Source of the DNA: Oscillospiraceae bacterium
Lineage (GTDB): Bacteria > Bacillota > Clostridia > Oscillospirales > CAG-272
Direction of reading: 5' to 3'
Length of the DNA: 59,613 nt
Assembly: GCA_015065285.1 (NCBI GenBank)
Contig: SVQP01000006.1
Span: 1-59,613, forward strand
The translations under genes and the position numbers were made by a program. The number at the start of each line of letters is the position of its first letter. Position 1 is the stretch's first letter. Under the pieces are notes generated by a model that searched no databases, was not told the origin of the DNA, and saw only the letters and a program-made list of their open reading frames with translations. Below are positions 51,979 through 59,613 of this stretch, one piece after another.

Positions 51979-54402
51979 ATGAAGCAAGTACATCTGATCT
52001 GCAACGCACACATTGACCCCATCTGGCAATGGGATTGGCAAGAGGGCGCGGGCGCGGTGCTCTCCACCTTCCGCTCCGCTGTCAATCTGGCGCATGATTT
52101 TGATTATATTTTTTGTCACAACGAGGTCACTGTCTACAAGTACGTAGAGGAATACGACCCTGCGCTCTTTGAAGAGATCCGCGAACTGGTCAAGGCGGGC
52201 AAATGGCACATTATGGGCGGCTGGTATCTCCAGCCCGACTGCAACATGCCCAGCGGCGAGAGCATGGCACGCCAGATTCTGGAGGGCAAGAGATACTTTA
52301 CCGATCGCTTTGGCGTTGCCCCCACCACCGCCATCAACTTTGATTCGTTCGGGCACAGCCGCGGCTTGGTGCAGATCATTGCCAAGTGCGGTCAGGACAG
52401 CTACATCTGCTGTCGTCCCGATTCCTATGCCTGCCCCCAGCCTGCAAGACAATTCCTTTGGGAAGGCTTTGACGGCTCGCGCATCAAGGTCATGCGCGCA
52501 TACGACGGTGGCTACAGCTCCCCCATGGGCAATTCCCTTTCAAGCATTATCAGCAAGGCAAACGCGCAGCCCGAGGACACCGTTTGCGTGCTGTGGGGCG
52601 TTGGCAACCATGGCGGTGGTCCCTCCCGTAAGGACCTTGCCGACATTCAGAATTACATGCAAGAGGGCGACAGCCTTTACTTAATCCACTCCACTCCCGA
52701 AAAATTCTTTGCAAGCATTGAGCCGACCGAGGTGTTCAAGCAGTCCTTGCGCATCTCCATGCCCGGCTGCTATACCTCAATGGGTAAGATCAAGCGCAAG
52801 CACGTGCAGCTTGAAAACGAGCTTTATGTAGCAGAGAAAATGATGTCGGCTGCCTGCATTTCGGGTGCGATACGCGAGTATCCCGAGCAAGCCTTTCACA
52901 CCATTACCGAGGATCTGCTCAACGCAGAGTTCCATGACGTGCTGCCCGGCACCAGCATTCAATCGGGTGAGGATAATGGTCTGAAGCTGCTGGATCACGG
53001 TCTTTTGGAGGCAGAGCGCCTGAAAACCCGCGCATTCTTTGCCCTTGCTGCAGACCAGCCCGTGGCGGCAGAGGGTGAATACCCCGTCATTGTATACAAT
53101 CCCACCGCACAGCACGTGCGCGAGAACGTGTTCTTTGAAATGATGCTGGCGGATCAGAACTGGACAGATTCGGTCACCGAGATCACCATGAAGGACAAGG
53201 ATGGCAATCCCGTTCCCTCCCAGCAGATCAAGGAAGAAAGCAACCTCAATCTGGACTGGAGAAAGCGCGTGACCTTTATGGCGGACGTGCCGCCCATGAG
53301 CATACGCCGCTACGGTGCCTTTGCTAAGGTCACTGAGAAAAAGAAGCCGCAAAGACCCGAGAATCCCACCTTTGACAACGGCCACAAGCGCGTGGTCATT
53401 GACAAAAAGACCGGTCTTTTGTCCTCGTTTTGTCTGGACGGTGTGGAATACGTCAAGGATGGCTTTGCACTTTGCATGTTTGACGATAACCCCGACCCGT
53501 GGGCAATGCTGCCCTTCCAGCTCTCCCGTCTTGGCACGAACGAGCGCCCCTTTACCCTGATGCAAGCCCCCGACGGAGTGTTTGCAGGGCTTCCCTCTAT
53601 CTCGGTCATTGAGGACGGAGAGATCTATATGGGTGTAGAGGCTTTCTTTGGCTGTGAAAACACGCGCGCACGTGTGCTGTACAAGATTTATAAAAACAAC
53701 GACCTTGTGGACGTGGACGTCTCGCTGTTCCTTGGCGACATCGACCGCTTTATCAAGCTCAAGGTGCCCTTTGCTCACGAGGGTGAGCTGATCGGTCAAT
53801 CGGTATTCGGCACCGAGCAGCTTTACACAGATGCAAGAGAAAACGTCTCGCAGCGCTTTATTGCCCTACGACAGGAAAACGGGCTCTGCACCGCACTGCT
53901 CAACAACTGCACGTATGGCAGCCACTTTGAAAACGGCTCTCTCTATCTCTCGCTTTGCCGTGGCGTTTCCTATTGTGCGCATCCCATTCCCGGCAGAGAG
54001 ATCATTCCCACCGACCGATTTATCAAAAAGATCGATCAGGGCGAGAACAACTATTCCTTCCGCCTGGGCATTTTTGCGCAAGACGAGCTGGAGAATTCCG
54101 CACAGTGCTTTAACCACAAGCCCTTTGCATTTAATATCTTCCCCACCGGCAGCGCACATCCCGACATTGCTCCCTTTGCCATTGACCTTGGCGACAGAGC
54201 GATCAGCCTTGTCACGCTCAAGGGCGCTGACGATGCCCCCGGTACGTTTATTCTGCGCCTGTTCAACAACACGCCCGATGCAAGAGAGGCAACACTCTCA
54301 CTTGCCGGTGCAACCCTGCCCCTTTCCTACGTTCCCTACGAGGTTAAAACCGTGATATACAAAAACGGCACCCTGAGTGAATCGGCGCAAATGATCATTT
54401 GA
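51979..54402 (+). CDS. GH38-family alpha-mannosidase
   Basis: 807 residues, no signal peptide, so cytoplasmic. The metal-binding CNAHIDPIWQW (H11, D13) and the nucleophile region INFDSFGHSRG (D122) are those of GH38, and a large beta-sandwich C-terminal half follows. It should trim alpha-linked mannose from imported oligosaccharides. The N-terminal WxWDWxEG pattern is typical of the bacterial branch. ATG 51979 was chosen because AAAGGAG lies eight bases upstream; the GTG six codons earlier overlaps that site. The gene is monocistronic and ends at a palindromic terminator. Confidence 0.93.
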   Translation: MKQVHLICNAHIDPIWQWDWQEGAGAVLSTFRSAVNLAHDFDYIFCHNEVTVYKYVEEYDPALFEEIRELVKAGKWHIMGGWYLQPDCNMPSGESMARQILEGKRYFTDRFGVAPTTAINFDSFGHSRGLVQIIAKCGQDSYICCRPDSYACPQPARQFLWEGFDGSRIKVMRAYDGGYSSPMGNSLSSIISKANAQPEDTVCVLWGVGNHGGGPSRKDLADIQNYMQEGDSLYLIHSTPEKFFASIEPTEVFKQSLRISMPGCYTSMGKIKRKHVQLENELYVAEKMMSAACISGAIREYPEQAFHTITEDLLNAEFHDVLPGTSIQSGEDNGLKLLDHGLLEAERLKTRAFFALAADQPVAAEGEYPVIVYNPTAQHVRENVFFEMMLADQNWTDSVTEITMKDKDGNPVPSQQIKEESNLNLDWRKRVTFMADVPPMSIRRYGAFAKVTEKKKPQRPENPTFDNGHKRVVIDKKTGLLSSFCLDGVEYVKDGFALCMFDDNPDPWAMLPFQLSRLGTNERPFTLMQAPDGVFAGLPSISVIEDGEIYMGVEAFFGCENTRARVLYKIYKNNDLVDVDVSLFLGDIDRFIKLKVPFAHEGELIGQSVFGTEQLYTDARENVSQRFIALRQENGLCTALLNNCTYGSHFENGSLYLSLCRGVSYCAHPIPGREIIPTDRFIKKIDQGENNYSFRLGIFAQDELENSAQCFNHKPFAFNIFPTGSAHPDIAPFAIDLGDRAISLVTLKGADDAPGTFILRLFNNTPDAREATLSLAGATLPLSYVPYEVKTVIYKNGTLSESAQMII

Positions 54403-54405
54403 TTG

Positions 54406-54440
54406 AAAACAGCCTTGCGGCAATGCCGCAAGGCTGTTTT
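54406..54440. terminator. Bidirectional terminator between GH38 and lipoprotein genes
   Basis: AAAACAGCCTTGCGGC, loop AAT, GCCGCAAGGCTGTTTT. It serves both convergent genes. Confidence 0.94.
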
Positions 54441-54461
54441 ATTTTGGCTGTTTATTCTGTT

Positions 54462-56543
54462 TTATTTGAGTGCAAACAGCTTGACAAACATTTCGTCGCC
54501 ATACTGGCACTGATCCAGATAATCTATGCGAATGCTGTGGATATCACCCTGCCAGAAGCTCTTTCCGGTCAGATCCACAGTCAGGGTGTGATATTCACCG
54601 TCCGCGATCAGCGAGGCGCGGATCATAGCATTTGCATTGGGTGCTTTGACGTCGCCTACACAGAAGAACAGATCAATTACGTTGTTGCTCTGACTGTTGG
54701 TCTTGGGCAGCATGTACACGATCTCCAAGGTCTTGTAGTCCTTGGCATTGAAGAAATCCTGTACCGCCACGGTCACGTGCGGGTCATCACCCGTTACGAT
54801 CAGGCGCGTGCCCTTCTCTGCAGAATCATACTTGACCAGTGTATTGCTGGTGGGAACGAGCAGTGCAAGATCTGCCTGCGCGGTCAGATCCAGTACGGGC
54901 TCAGTTTTGATAATGGGCTGATTGTTCTCGGGCTCGCGCTCGGGAACGTCCAGGCTATCACCGTAATAGTACTCGTTAAAGACCGTAAACTCATCCTGAA
55001 TGCGAATGGATTCAGAATTCTTGTAAAGCCCCTCGTTGGCAGTAAAGTCGCGATGCTCGGTAAAGAGTGCACGCAGCTCAGGCAAGCTGCCGGTTGCCAT
55101 CATGTAGCTGTATTCGATCGGCTCGAAGGACTTGATCAGAATATTCTTCAGGGGGGCGACGTAATTGGTGGCAAAATCCTCACTGTCCATGGAGTTGTTG
55201 TACTGATAGCAGCCTGCCTTGAAGCAATCCACACCGGGCACGTACAAGCCAAAGCCGTAGCCGTGCTCGGGGCTGGTCCATGCGCACCAGGTCTCGGTAT
55301 TGGACAGGCGCAGGCGGAAGGTGCAATCCCCTGCCCAGAGATAATCGCCCCAGAAATTCAGGTCGTGGCGGTAAGAAAGCGTGTCATTGGTCCAAGGATT
55401 GGTTCCGTTGTAGAAGGAAAATACGCTCAGATGGCTGACCGTATAGAATGCAGGCAGCTCCTGCTGCGCCATGCGGTGCGTCCAGTTGGAAAAGTCCACA
55501 AAGCGGTTGTCTACCAGAACGCGATCCTCATATATGGTATAAACGTTTTCCATATAGGAAGGCGTCAGATAATTATCCTTTGCCCAATCCAGGGGCTGCG
55601 CCTTGATGTACATGGAATTCTCGGTGACCACAACGTCAATGATGCGTCCGGGATGCAGATATTTGTCACCGCCCTGTACAGGGTTATAGCACCACTCGCT
55701 GCCGTTGAATTCACCCGGCTCAAACTCTCCGTTGCGAACCACACCGTAATAGGACTGCTGTACCAGTCGTCCCGTATCAGCCTGATTGACCAGGTTGCCA
55801 AGCCCTTCGATCGGGCACTGCTTATCCAGCAGATAATCGATGCCGCCGCCCCAGCCAAGGCGAATGCCCAGCTTATAGCGATCATTTTCAATATAGTAAG
55901 TATCGGTTGCATTGCCGTATACCGGATAATCCTCTAGCACCATCACGCAAAGCGCAAATTCCGCAGACTGACCGTTGCAGCTCTCAAAGTGCATTTTAGT
56001 CACTCCCTGCCCCTTTTTGCCATCCAGGTACTGACTGATCAGGCAGGAGAAGGTATCCTTCCCTGCTTCCAGATAAAAGTCATCAGTCACGCTCTGACCA
56101 TCCACCGAATACGTCACGGTGCCGTGCAGCGGCTGTGTGGAAACGTATCCCAAGGTGATGCGGTTAAATACGTCGTCCGTACTGTCAAACACCAGTGAAA
56201 CACCCTTAAAGAAGTGCAGCACGTTGCCCTCGATCGAGGTATATCCGCTTGCAAGGTAGCTCAGCCCCTCTGCATGTGTCACGCGCGCAAAGTCCCCCTC
56301 GGTTGTAATGGTCACTGCCTCGTCAAAGCTCAACAGCTCTCTTTGCGCCTTGACCACCTCAGTGGGCTGATCAGGCTGATCGGGCTGTGTGGTTTCTTCC
56401 GTATTCTGCGTGGCGTCCTCGCCCACAGTGGTATCTTGGGATTCGCTTCCCTGCTCAGGGGTTTGCACAGTGCAGGCAGCCATGCCTACAAGCATTGCCA
56501 GTGCAAGGAGTGAGGATAGCAGCATTTTTCCAAACGTACGCAT
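54462..56543 (-). CDS. Large lipoprotein of unknown function, carbohydrate-processing-like
   Basis: 693 residues. The lipoprotein signal ends LVGMAAC (C24), followed by an acidic/Thr-rich linker (about 25-62). The remainder looks beta-rich. GIRLGWGGGIDYLLDK followed by GLGNLVNQADTGRLVQQSYYG resembles mutarotase-like beta-sandwich modules seen in secreted carbohydrate-active proteins. The last 130 residues (TLEIVYMLPKTNSQ, GEYHTLTVDLTGKSFWQGDI) look like a carbohydrate-binding module. I cannot assign a catalytic family. GGGAGG precedes ATG 56543. It faces the GH38 gene, so a shared glycan is possible but unproven. Confidence 0.78.
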   Translation of the reverse strand: MRTFGKMLLSSLLALAMLVGMAACTVQTPEQGSESQDTTVGEDATQNTEETTQPDQPDQPTEVVKAQRELLSFDEAVTITTEGDFARVTHAEGLSYLASGYTSIEGNVLHFFKGVSLVFDSTDDVFNRITLGYVSTQPLHGTVTYSVDGQSVTDDFYLEAGKDTFSCLISQYLDGKKGQGVTKMHFESCNGQSAEFALCVMVLEDYPVYGNATDTYYIENDRYKLGIRLGWGGGIDYLLDKQCPIEGLGNLVNQADTGRLVQQSYYGVVRNGEFEPGEFNGSEWCYNPVQGGDKYLHPGRIIDVVVTENSMYIKAQPLDWAKDNYLTPSYMENVYTIYEDRVLVDNRFVDFSNWTHRMAQQELPAFYTVSHLSVFSFYNGTNPWTNDTLSYRHDLNFWGDYLWAGDCTFRLRLSNTETWCAWTSPEHGYGFGLYVPGVDCFKAGCYQYNNSMDSEDFATNYVAPLKNILIKSFEPIEYSYMMATGSLPELRALFTEHRDFTANEGLYKNSESIRIQDEFTVFNEYYYGDSLDVPEREPENNQPIIKTEPVLDLTAQADLALLVPTSNTLVKYDSAEKGTRLIVTGDDPHVTVAVQDFFNAKDYKTLEIVYMLPKTNSQSNNVIDLFFCVGDVKAPNANAMIRASLIADGEYHTLTVDLTGKSFWQGDIHSIRIDYLDQCQYGDEMFVKLFALK

Positions 56544-56573
56544 ATTTATTCCTCCCGGAATCAGATTTTCTTC

Positions 56574-56602
56574 ATTATAGCATACTTTTTTGCATTTGTA
56601 CA
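56574..56602 (-). promoter_or_regulatory. Possible promoter of the lipoprotein gene
   Basis: Minus-strand TGTACA (56597-56602), 17 bp, TATAAT (56574-56579) preceded by TGC (extended -10). Confidence 0.6.
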
Positions 56603-56617
56603 GAGTTTTTAACAGAT

Positions 56618-56642
56618 AAAGCCACCCGTCAGGGTGGCTTTA
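56618..56642 (-). terminator. Terminator after the PH-like membrane protein gene
   Basis: AAAGCCACCC and GGGTGGCTTT enclose a four-base loop with a short T-rich tail on the minus strand. Confidence 0.7.
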
Positions 56643-56653
56643 TGGATGATTTC

Positions 56654-57115
56654 TTATCTGTTTTTGTATTGCTCCTCAAACTCGACCGAGTTGATCATGC
56701 GGATGGCATGCTCGCGTCTGGTCACGTCTCCCTTGCGCGTCAGCTCATCCGAGCGGAAAATGATCTTGGTGCCGCTGCGCTCAAAATACTGAATTTGGTC
56801 AAAGCAAACGTCAAAGCTTCTGTGATTGCGGTCTCTGCCGTAAATACCGTCGGTGGTGATCACGGTATGGCTGAAGCAGTAGATCAAAAGCGAAATGATC
56901 AAATACAGCGTAACCAGCCAGCCGATCAGCCCAACCAGCAAGCCGGGGATCAAGCCGATCAAGGGGATCAGGAGCAAAAGAAGGCTCAGAATGTGAAAGG
57001 CAAGCAAAAACAGCAATATGATCAGAATTCTGCCAAGCACGTGCGCAAAGCTGATCTTTGATACCAGCTTGACCTGCCCGTTCTTTGCAGTTCTTTGGTT
57101 TTCTTGTGCTCTCAT
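56654..57115 (-). CDS. Membrane protein with PH-like (bPH2) domain
   Basis: 153 residues. Two spans within about 28-85 (LGRILIILLFLLAFHILSLL; LLVGLIGWLVTLYLIISLLI) are followed by a bacterial PH-like domain (SHTVITTDGIYGRDRNHRSF, IQYFERSGTKIIFRS) in which such proteins usually carry a lipid- or protein-interaction surface. Function unknown. AAAGGA precedes ATG 57115. It lies about 90 bases after the anti-sigma-like gene and may belong to the same unit. Confidence 0.75.
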   Translation of the reverse strand: MRAQENQRTAKNGQVKLVSKISFAHVLGRILIILLFLLAFHILSLLLLLIPLIGLIPGLLVGLIGWLVTLYLIISLLIYCFSHTVITTDGIYGRDRNHRSFDVCFDQIQYFERSGTKIIFRSDELTRKGDVTRREHAIRMINSVEFEEQYKNR

Positions 57116-57207
57116 AGATAATCCGTCCTTTCACGTATTACCCTTATTATAAGCCAAAATGCCACCAAAGTCAATAACAATTTGTATTCTCACTGCCAAA
57201 AACGCGC

Positions 57208-58431
57208 TTATTCCGGCACGTACGCGTCACCGCCGGACAAGTGCGCCTCCACGATCGAGCGCGCATCCAGGATCAGATTGCCATCCTCTACGGCAATGCC
57301 ACCGCGAAACGTAACCACCACAAGATCGCCAACGTCCACGCCTGCATGCTCATATTCGAGCCAGCGTCTGATGCGCAGATCCTCGGTGGACACGCGGAAG
57401 ATCATGCCCTGATCGGGGTCTGTGCACATAATGCTGTCATCAATATATGCGTATCCGTCCTCCACCTTGATCAGCGTGCCCGCAAGGCGGTATTCATAAG
57501 GCTCGGCAGCCTTTTCTGTCGAGTTTGCCATTGCGTAATCAATCATCTTGCCGGCAGCCTCCGTACCAATCTCGTAAACGTAGGAATATGCAAACAAATT
57601 GGTCTTGAAATAGCCGTCCTTGGAGATATACAGCACCACCTTGTGCACACCCAGGCGATCCGAGCTGATGGTAAAGCTGAGGTAATCATTGGGAGTGTCA
57701 TAACGCATCTCTGTATCGTCAATCATCTTGGCGTCGCGGCAAGAGGCAAGCACCTCCAGAATATACGCGTCATCGGTCAGCGCATAATATCCCTTGACGT
57801 CAAACTTATTTTCAACGACCGAAAAGCGATCAAGCTCCAAGAGCTCGGACAGATGATAACGATCAAACAACTCTCCAAGCGTCGCCGGCTGATCCGAATA
57901 GTATTCTGCCGAGCGGCGGTAGTTATAATATACCCCGTCGATCTTGACTGCAATTGCTTGCTCAGGATCCACGCCCTTGATCGCGCGAACCTCATAGCCA
58001 AGATAATCCCCCAACCGATCCCCCAAATGCTCCGAGCGAACCGGCACAGTATTGGTCAGGTACTCGCGCAAGGACCAGATAATATAATGGTGCTTTTCTA
58101 AAGTAGTCTTGTATTGCTCGGGCCATGCGAATGCGCCCTCCTGCCCCACGACATCCTGATCCTTATAGTGACGATCAAGATCACCGAATGAGACCACGTT
58201 GCCAAGCGGCAGCGCCTCAGTCGTGGGCAATTCATCTGTCGGCAACTTATGATTGCCGCCAAGCAGCATGGGCAGCGCGATCACACCGGCCAACACCACC
58301 ACGCCAAGGCTTGCCGCCAAGATCGCCCATTTCGCCCACGGGCGCGCCACGCGCACAGTGGGAGCTGCTGCAGATGCGATCAGGTCATCGTCGATCTGTC
58401 CGAGCGTATGCACGAATTTTGGAATTTTCAT
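57208..58431 (-). CDS. Anti-sigma-factor-like single-pass membrane protein
   Basis: 407 residues. A short cytoplasmic N-terminus (1-32), one span near 33-57 (WAKWAILAASLGVVVLAGVI) and an extracellular domain of about 350 residues of unknown fold. Position directly after an ECF sigma gene, with a 4-base overlap, is what marks it as the likely membrane-bound regulator; a canonical zinc-binding anti-sigma HxxxCxxC motif is absent. The DVGDLVVVTFRGGI segment near the end suggests an OB-like fold. AAGGAGGG precedes ATG 58431. Confidence 0.75.
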   Translation of the reverse strand: MKIPKFVHTLGQIDDDLIASAAAPTVRVARPWAKWAILAASLGVVVLAGVIALPMLLGGNHKLPTDELPTTEALPLGNVVSFGDLDRHYKDQDVVGQEGAFAWPEQYKTTLEKHHYIIWSLREYLTNTVPVRSEHLGDRLGDYLGYEVRAIKGVDPEQAIAVKIDGVYYNYRRSAEYYSDQPATLGELFDRYHLSELLELDRFSVVENKFDVKGYYALTDDAYILEVLASCRDAKMIDDTEMRYDTPNDYLSFTISSDRLGVHKVVLYISKDGYFKTNLFAYSYVYEIGTEAAGKMIDYAMANSTEKAAEPYEYRLAGTLIKVEDGYAYIDDSIMCTDPDQGMIFRVSTEDLRIRRWLEYEHAGVDVGDLVVVTFRGGIAVEDGNLILDARSIVEAHLSGGDAYVPE

Positions 58432-58979
58432 ACAAATATTCCCTCCTTCTTCAGGTACTCCTTAAGTCTTTGACGGGTGTGATACAGCATGCTTTTGACC
58501 TTGCTTTGGCTAAAGCCGTAGCGCTTGGCAATCTCCTTAGTCGAATCAAAGAAAAAATACTTGCGAATAAACACGTTACGCACCTGAGCGCTCTGCGTGC
58601 GCAAAAATGCGTTGATGTGCTCCGCGATCTCGCCCTCGCGCCTGCCCTCGCAGCACTCGTCCGGCAGGATCTCCTCCAGCTCGGCAAAGGATACCGTCAG
58701 GGCTCGGTCTCGCTTTGCGCGAGATAAGCTTGTCAATTTCTTGAGCGACAAATTGCGTGTGATACGGCAAATATACGCGCACAGATGCTCGGGTCGCTCG
58801 GGTGGAATGGCATTCCAAAGACCAACGTACGTATCACTGACGCACTCCTCGGCATCCTGATCGTTGCCCAGCACGCCCTTGGCAATGCCATGGCACAGCT
58901 TGCCGTATTTCTCGGCAGTTTGCGTGATCGCCTGCTCGTCACGTGCAAAAAACAGCTCAATAATACTGCGGTCATCCAC
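58428..58979 (-). CDS. ECF-type RNA polymerase sigma factor
   Basis: 183 residues. Region 2 (AEKYGKLCHGIAKGVLGNDQDAEECVSDTYVGLWN) and region 4 (VFIRKYFFFDSTKEIAKRYG then FSQSKVKSMLYHTRQRLKEY) fit a sigma-70 ECF protein. I prefer the start GTG 58979, eight bases after a very strong GGAGG, over ATG 59021, which lacks a binding site; this removes 14 residues. A long middle linker separates the regions. With the overlapping anti-sigma-like gene it forms a signalling pair for an unknown stimulus; possible targets in the window could not be identified. Confidence 0.9.
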   Translation of the reverse strand: MDDRSIIELFFARDEQAITQTAEKYGKLCHGIAKGVLGNDQDAEECVSDTYVGLWNAIPPERPEHLCAYICRITRNLSLKKLTSLSRAKRDRALTVSFAELEEILPDECCEGRREGEIAEHINAFLRTQSAQVRNVFIRKYFFFDSTKEIAKRYGFSQSKVKSMLYHTRQRLKEYLKKEGIFV

Positions 58980-59070
58980 GTCTCTCACCTCCCGTTTTGT
59001 TGTGATGGCGCCTTCACTCATTAAGTACCCGCAAAAAGGGCTTTGGTTGCAACGTTCATGCTCTTTTTTT

Positions 59071-59076
59071 ATTATA
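59071..59076 (-). promoter_or_regulatory. Extended -10 element upstream of the sigma gene
   Basis: Minus-strand TGC-TATAAT without a recognisable -35. A weak or specially regulated promoter is possible. Confidence 0.5.
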
Positions 59077-59135
59077 GCACAAAAAATGCCTGCGCGCTAT
59101 GCGCAAATCAAAGAGATAAAAATTGTGCAAAGCCC

Positions 59136-59164
59136 TTGCCAAAGTCAAAAGTTTGTGATATAAT
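59136..59164 (+). promoter_or_regulatory. Promoter facing the tRNA-Ser-like tandem units
   Basis: TTGCCA (59136-59141), 17 bp, TATAAT (59159-59164). Transcription would begin near 59171, just before the first GGAGGCA. Confidence 0.78.
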
Positions 59165-59180
59165 ACACCTTGTTGCACGT

Positions 59181-59362
59181 GGAGGCAGTATTTCGGCTAT
59201 GCCGAAATGCGAAGCGGTCATAACGGGCAAGCAAGAAAAAATGATTGATTATCATTTTTTCGCTGCGATACCGCCCCAAGCAAGGAGTACGGCAAGCCGA
59301 GTGTATCGAGGCGAAGACGGACGACTATGCAACGGCGGTGGGCACGAGTCTTGAAAACCGCT
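59181..59362 (+). pseudogene. tRNA-Ser-like unit 1, interrupted
   Basis: GGAGGCA (59181) begins a tRNA-Ser-like acceptor. A hairpin insertion TTTCGGC-TAT-GCCGAAA is followed by the D-arm-like GCGGTCATAACGG. About 110 bases of other sequence then separate it from CTTGAAA (59350-59356), the loop of a Ser(UGA) anticodon arm. No T-arm follows, so it cannot be a functional tRNA as written. Confidence 0.6.
59235..59316 (+). repeat. Hairpin element, copy B1, inside tRNA-Ser-like unit 1
   Basis: GAAAAAATGAT, loop TGATT, ATCATTTTTTC (59235-59261), then CGGCAA and GAGTGTATCGAG (59299-59310). Same order and nearly the same spacing as at 51417. Confidence 0.72.
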
Positions 59363-59393
59363 TTCACTCCCAAATTACAATTGAATATTTTTT

Positions 59394-59556
59394 GGAGGCA
59401 TATCGAAGTGGTCATAACGGGTGAGCAAGAAAAAATGATTGTTTATCATTTTTTCGCTGCGATACCGCCCCAAGCAAGGAGTACGGCAAGCCGAGTGTAT
59501 CGAGGCGAAGACGGACGACTATGCAACGGCGGTGGGCACGAGTCTTGAAAACCGCT
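59394..59556 (+). pseudogene. tRNA-Ser-like unit 2, interrupted
   Basis: GGAGGCATATCGAAGTGG at 59394 is an excellent tRNA-Ser 5' end (acceptor strand plus D-arm, TCATAACGG). After about 115 bases of insert, the CTTGAAA anticodon loop appears at 59544-59550. No variable arm or T-arm follows before the next unit. Confidence 0.6.
59429..59510 (+). repeat. Hairpin element, copy B2, inside tRNA-Ser-like unit 2
   Basis: Same hairpin stem as B1 with loop TGTTT, followed by CGGCAA and GAGTGTATCGAG at the same spacing. Confidence 0.72.
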
Positions 59557-59587
59557 TTCACTCCCAAATTACAATTGAATATTTTTT

Positions 59588-59613
59588 GGAGGCATATCGA
59601 AGTGGTCATAACG
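59588..59613 (+). tRNA. Start of a third tRNA-Ser-like sequence, cut by window end
   Basis: GGAGGCATATCGAAGTGG and then TCATAACG run off the window. This is either the 5' end of an intact tRNA-Ser(UGA) or a third interrupted unit; it cannot be decided here. Confidence 0.4.

Larger units (their letters stand above)
59216..59613 (+). repeat. 194-bp tandem repeat, two full units and a third cut by the window end
   Basis: GGTCATAACGG recurs at 59216, 59410 and 59604, an exact 194-bp period. Units 1 and 2 differ at very few positions (for example CGGGCAAG versus CGGGTGAG; GATTGATT versus GATTGTTT). Each contains the hairpin element, a tRNA-Ser-like anticodon arm and, downstream, a new tRNA-Ser-like 5' end after a T-run. 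Confidence 0.92.

Noticed and set aside
57208-58431. Zinc-binding (ZAS) anti-sigma factor
   Set aside because: No HxxxCxxC motif in the short cytoplasmic N-terminus; only position and topology support an anti-sigma role.

Overview
The window reads as a chromosomal segment of an anaerobic, low-to-mid GC Gram-positive bacterium, most likely an uncultured gut or rumen clostridium (Oscillospiraceae-like). The basis is the set of strong AGGAGG-type ribosome binding sites, many SigA-type promoters (TTGACA, 17-18 bp, TATAAT), multigene CUT1 sugar transporter loci without their own ATPase, ROK kinase, GH127 and GH38 enzymes, a DUF1858 protein and a MoxR/DUF58 operon. The genus cannot be read from the sequence. 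No ribosomal RNA, CRISPR array, prophage or IS transposase gene is visible.

Layout. 1-4.6 kb: type II pantothenate kinase behind a palindromic repeat element, a 150-bp tandem repeat array, then alaS. 4.7-19.7 kb: a seven-gene operon on the minus strand with a consensus promoter and a structured leader of about 445 nt. It encodes a 1254-aa sugar-binding protein, two pairs of permeases, an NHL/Yip1 membrane protein and a 1474-aa secreted DUF5696 protein. 20.2-23.4 kb: rlmI, a ROK glucokinase and an alpha/beta hydrolase. 23.4-29.8 kb: a barnase-like lipoprotein, hypB, an Fe-S protein, a HypA-like protein without its zinc ribbon, a histidine phosphatase, an SGNH hydrolase and GH127. A complete 280-bp inverted-repeat element follows. 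30.1-35.1 kb: zinc-ribbon proteins, rlmD, a PPP-type phosphatase, a Nif3-like protein, trmK and a DUF1858 protein. 35.2-39.9 kb: DUF2079 membrane protein, prfB and nnrE/nnrD. 39.9-45.4 kb: DUF4129-like, DUF58 and MoxR operon, pyridoxal kinase and cysteine synthase. 45.5-50.8 kb: two zinc-ribbon ABC exporters flanking a DUF1854 protein. 50.8-51.9 kb: repeat-rich noncoding stretch. 52-59 kb: GH38 alpha-mannosidase, a large lipoprotein, a PH-like membrane protein, an anti-sigma-like protein and an ECF sigma factor. 59.1-59.6 kb: a promoter followed by 194-bp tandem units built from interrupted tRNA-Ser sequence.

How it fits together. The carbohydrate genes (large transporter operon, ROK kinase, GH127, GH38) suggest a glycan degrader; the two glycosidases probably release arabinose and mannose, but the transporter substrate cannot be assigned. 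The most unusual material is noncoding: an element whose terminal inverted repeats resemble a tRNA T-arm and acceptor; a hairpin family with a near-constant loop and changing, compensated stems; another hairpin element with two compensatory base-pair changes between copies, which interrupts the tRNA-Ser-like units; and the long operon leader. Among proteins, the HypA-like/Fe-S/HypB trio, the barnase-like lipoprotein and the ABC/DUF1854/ABC cassette deserve most attention.
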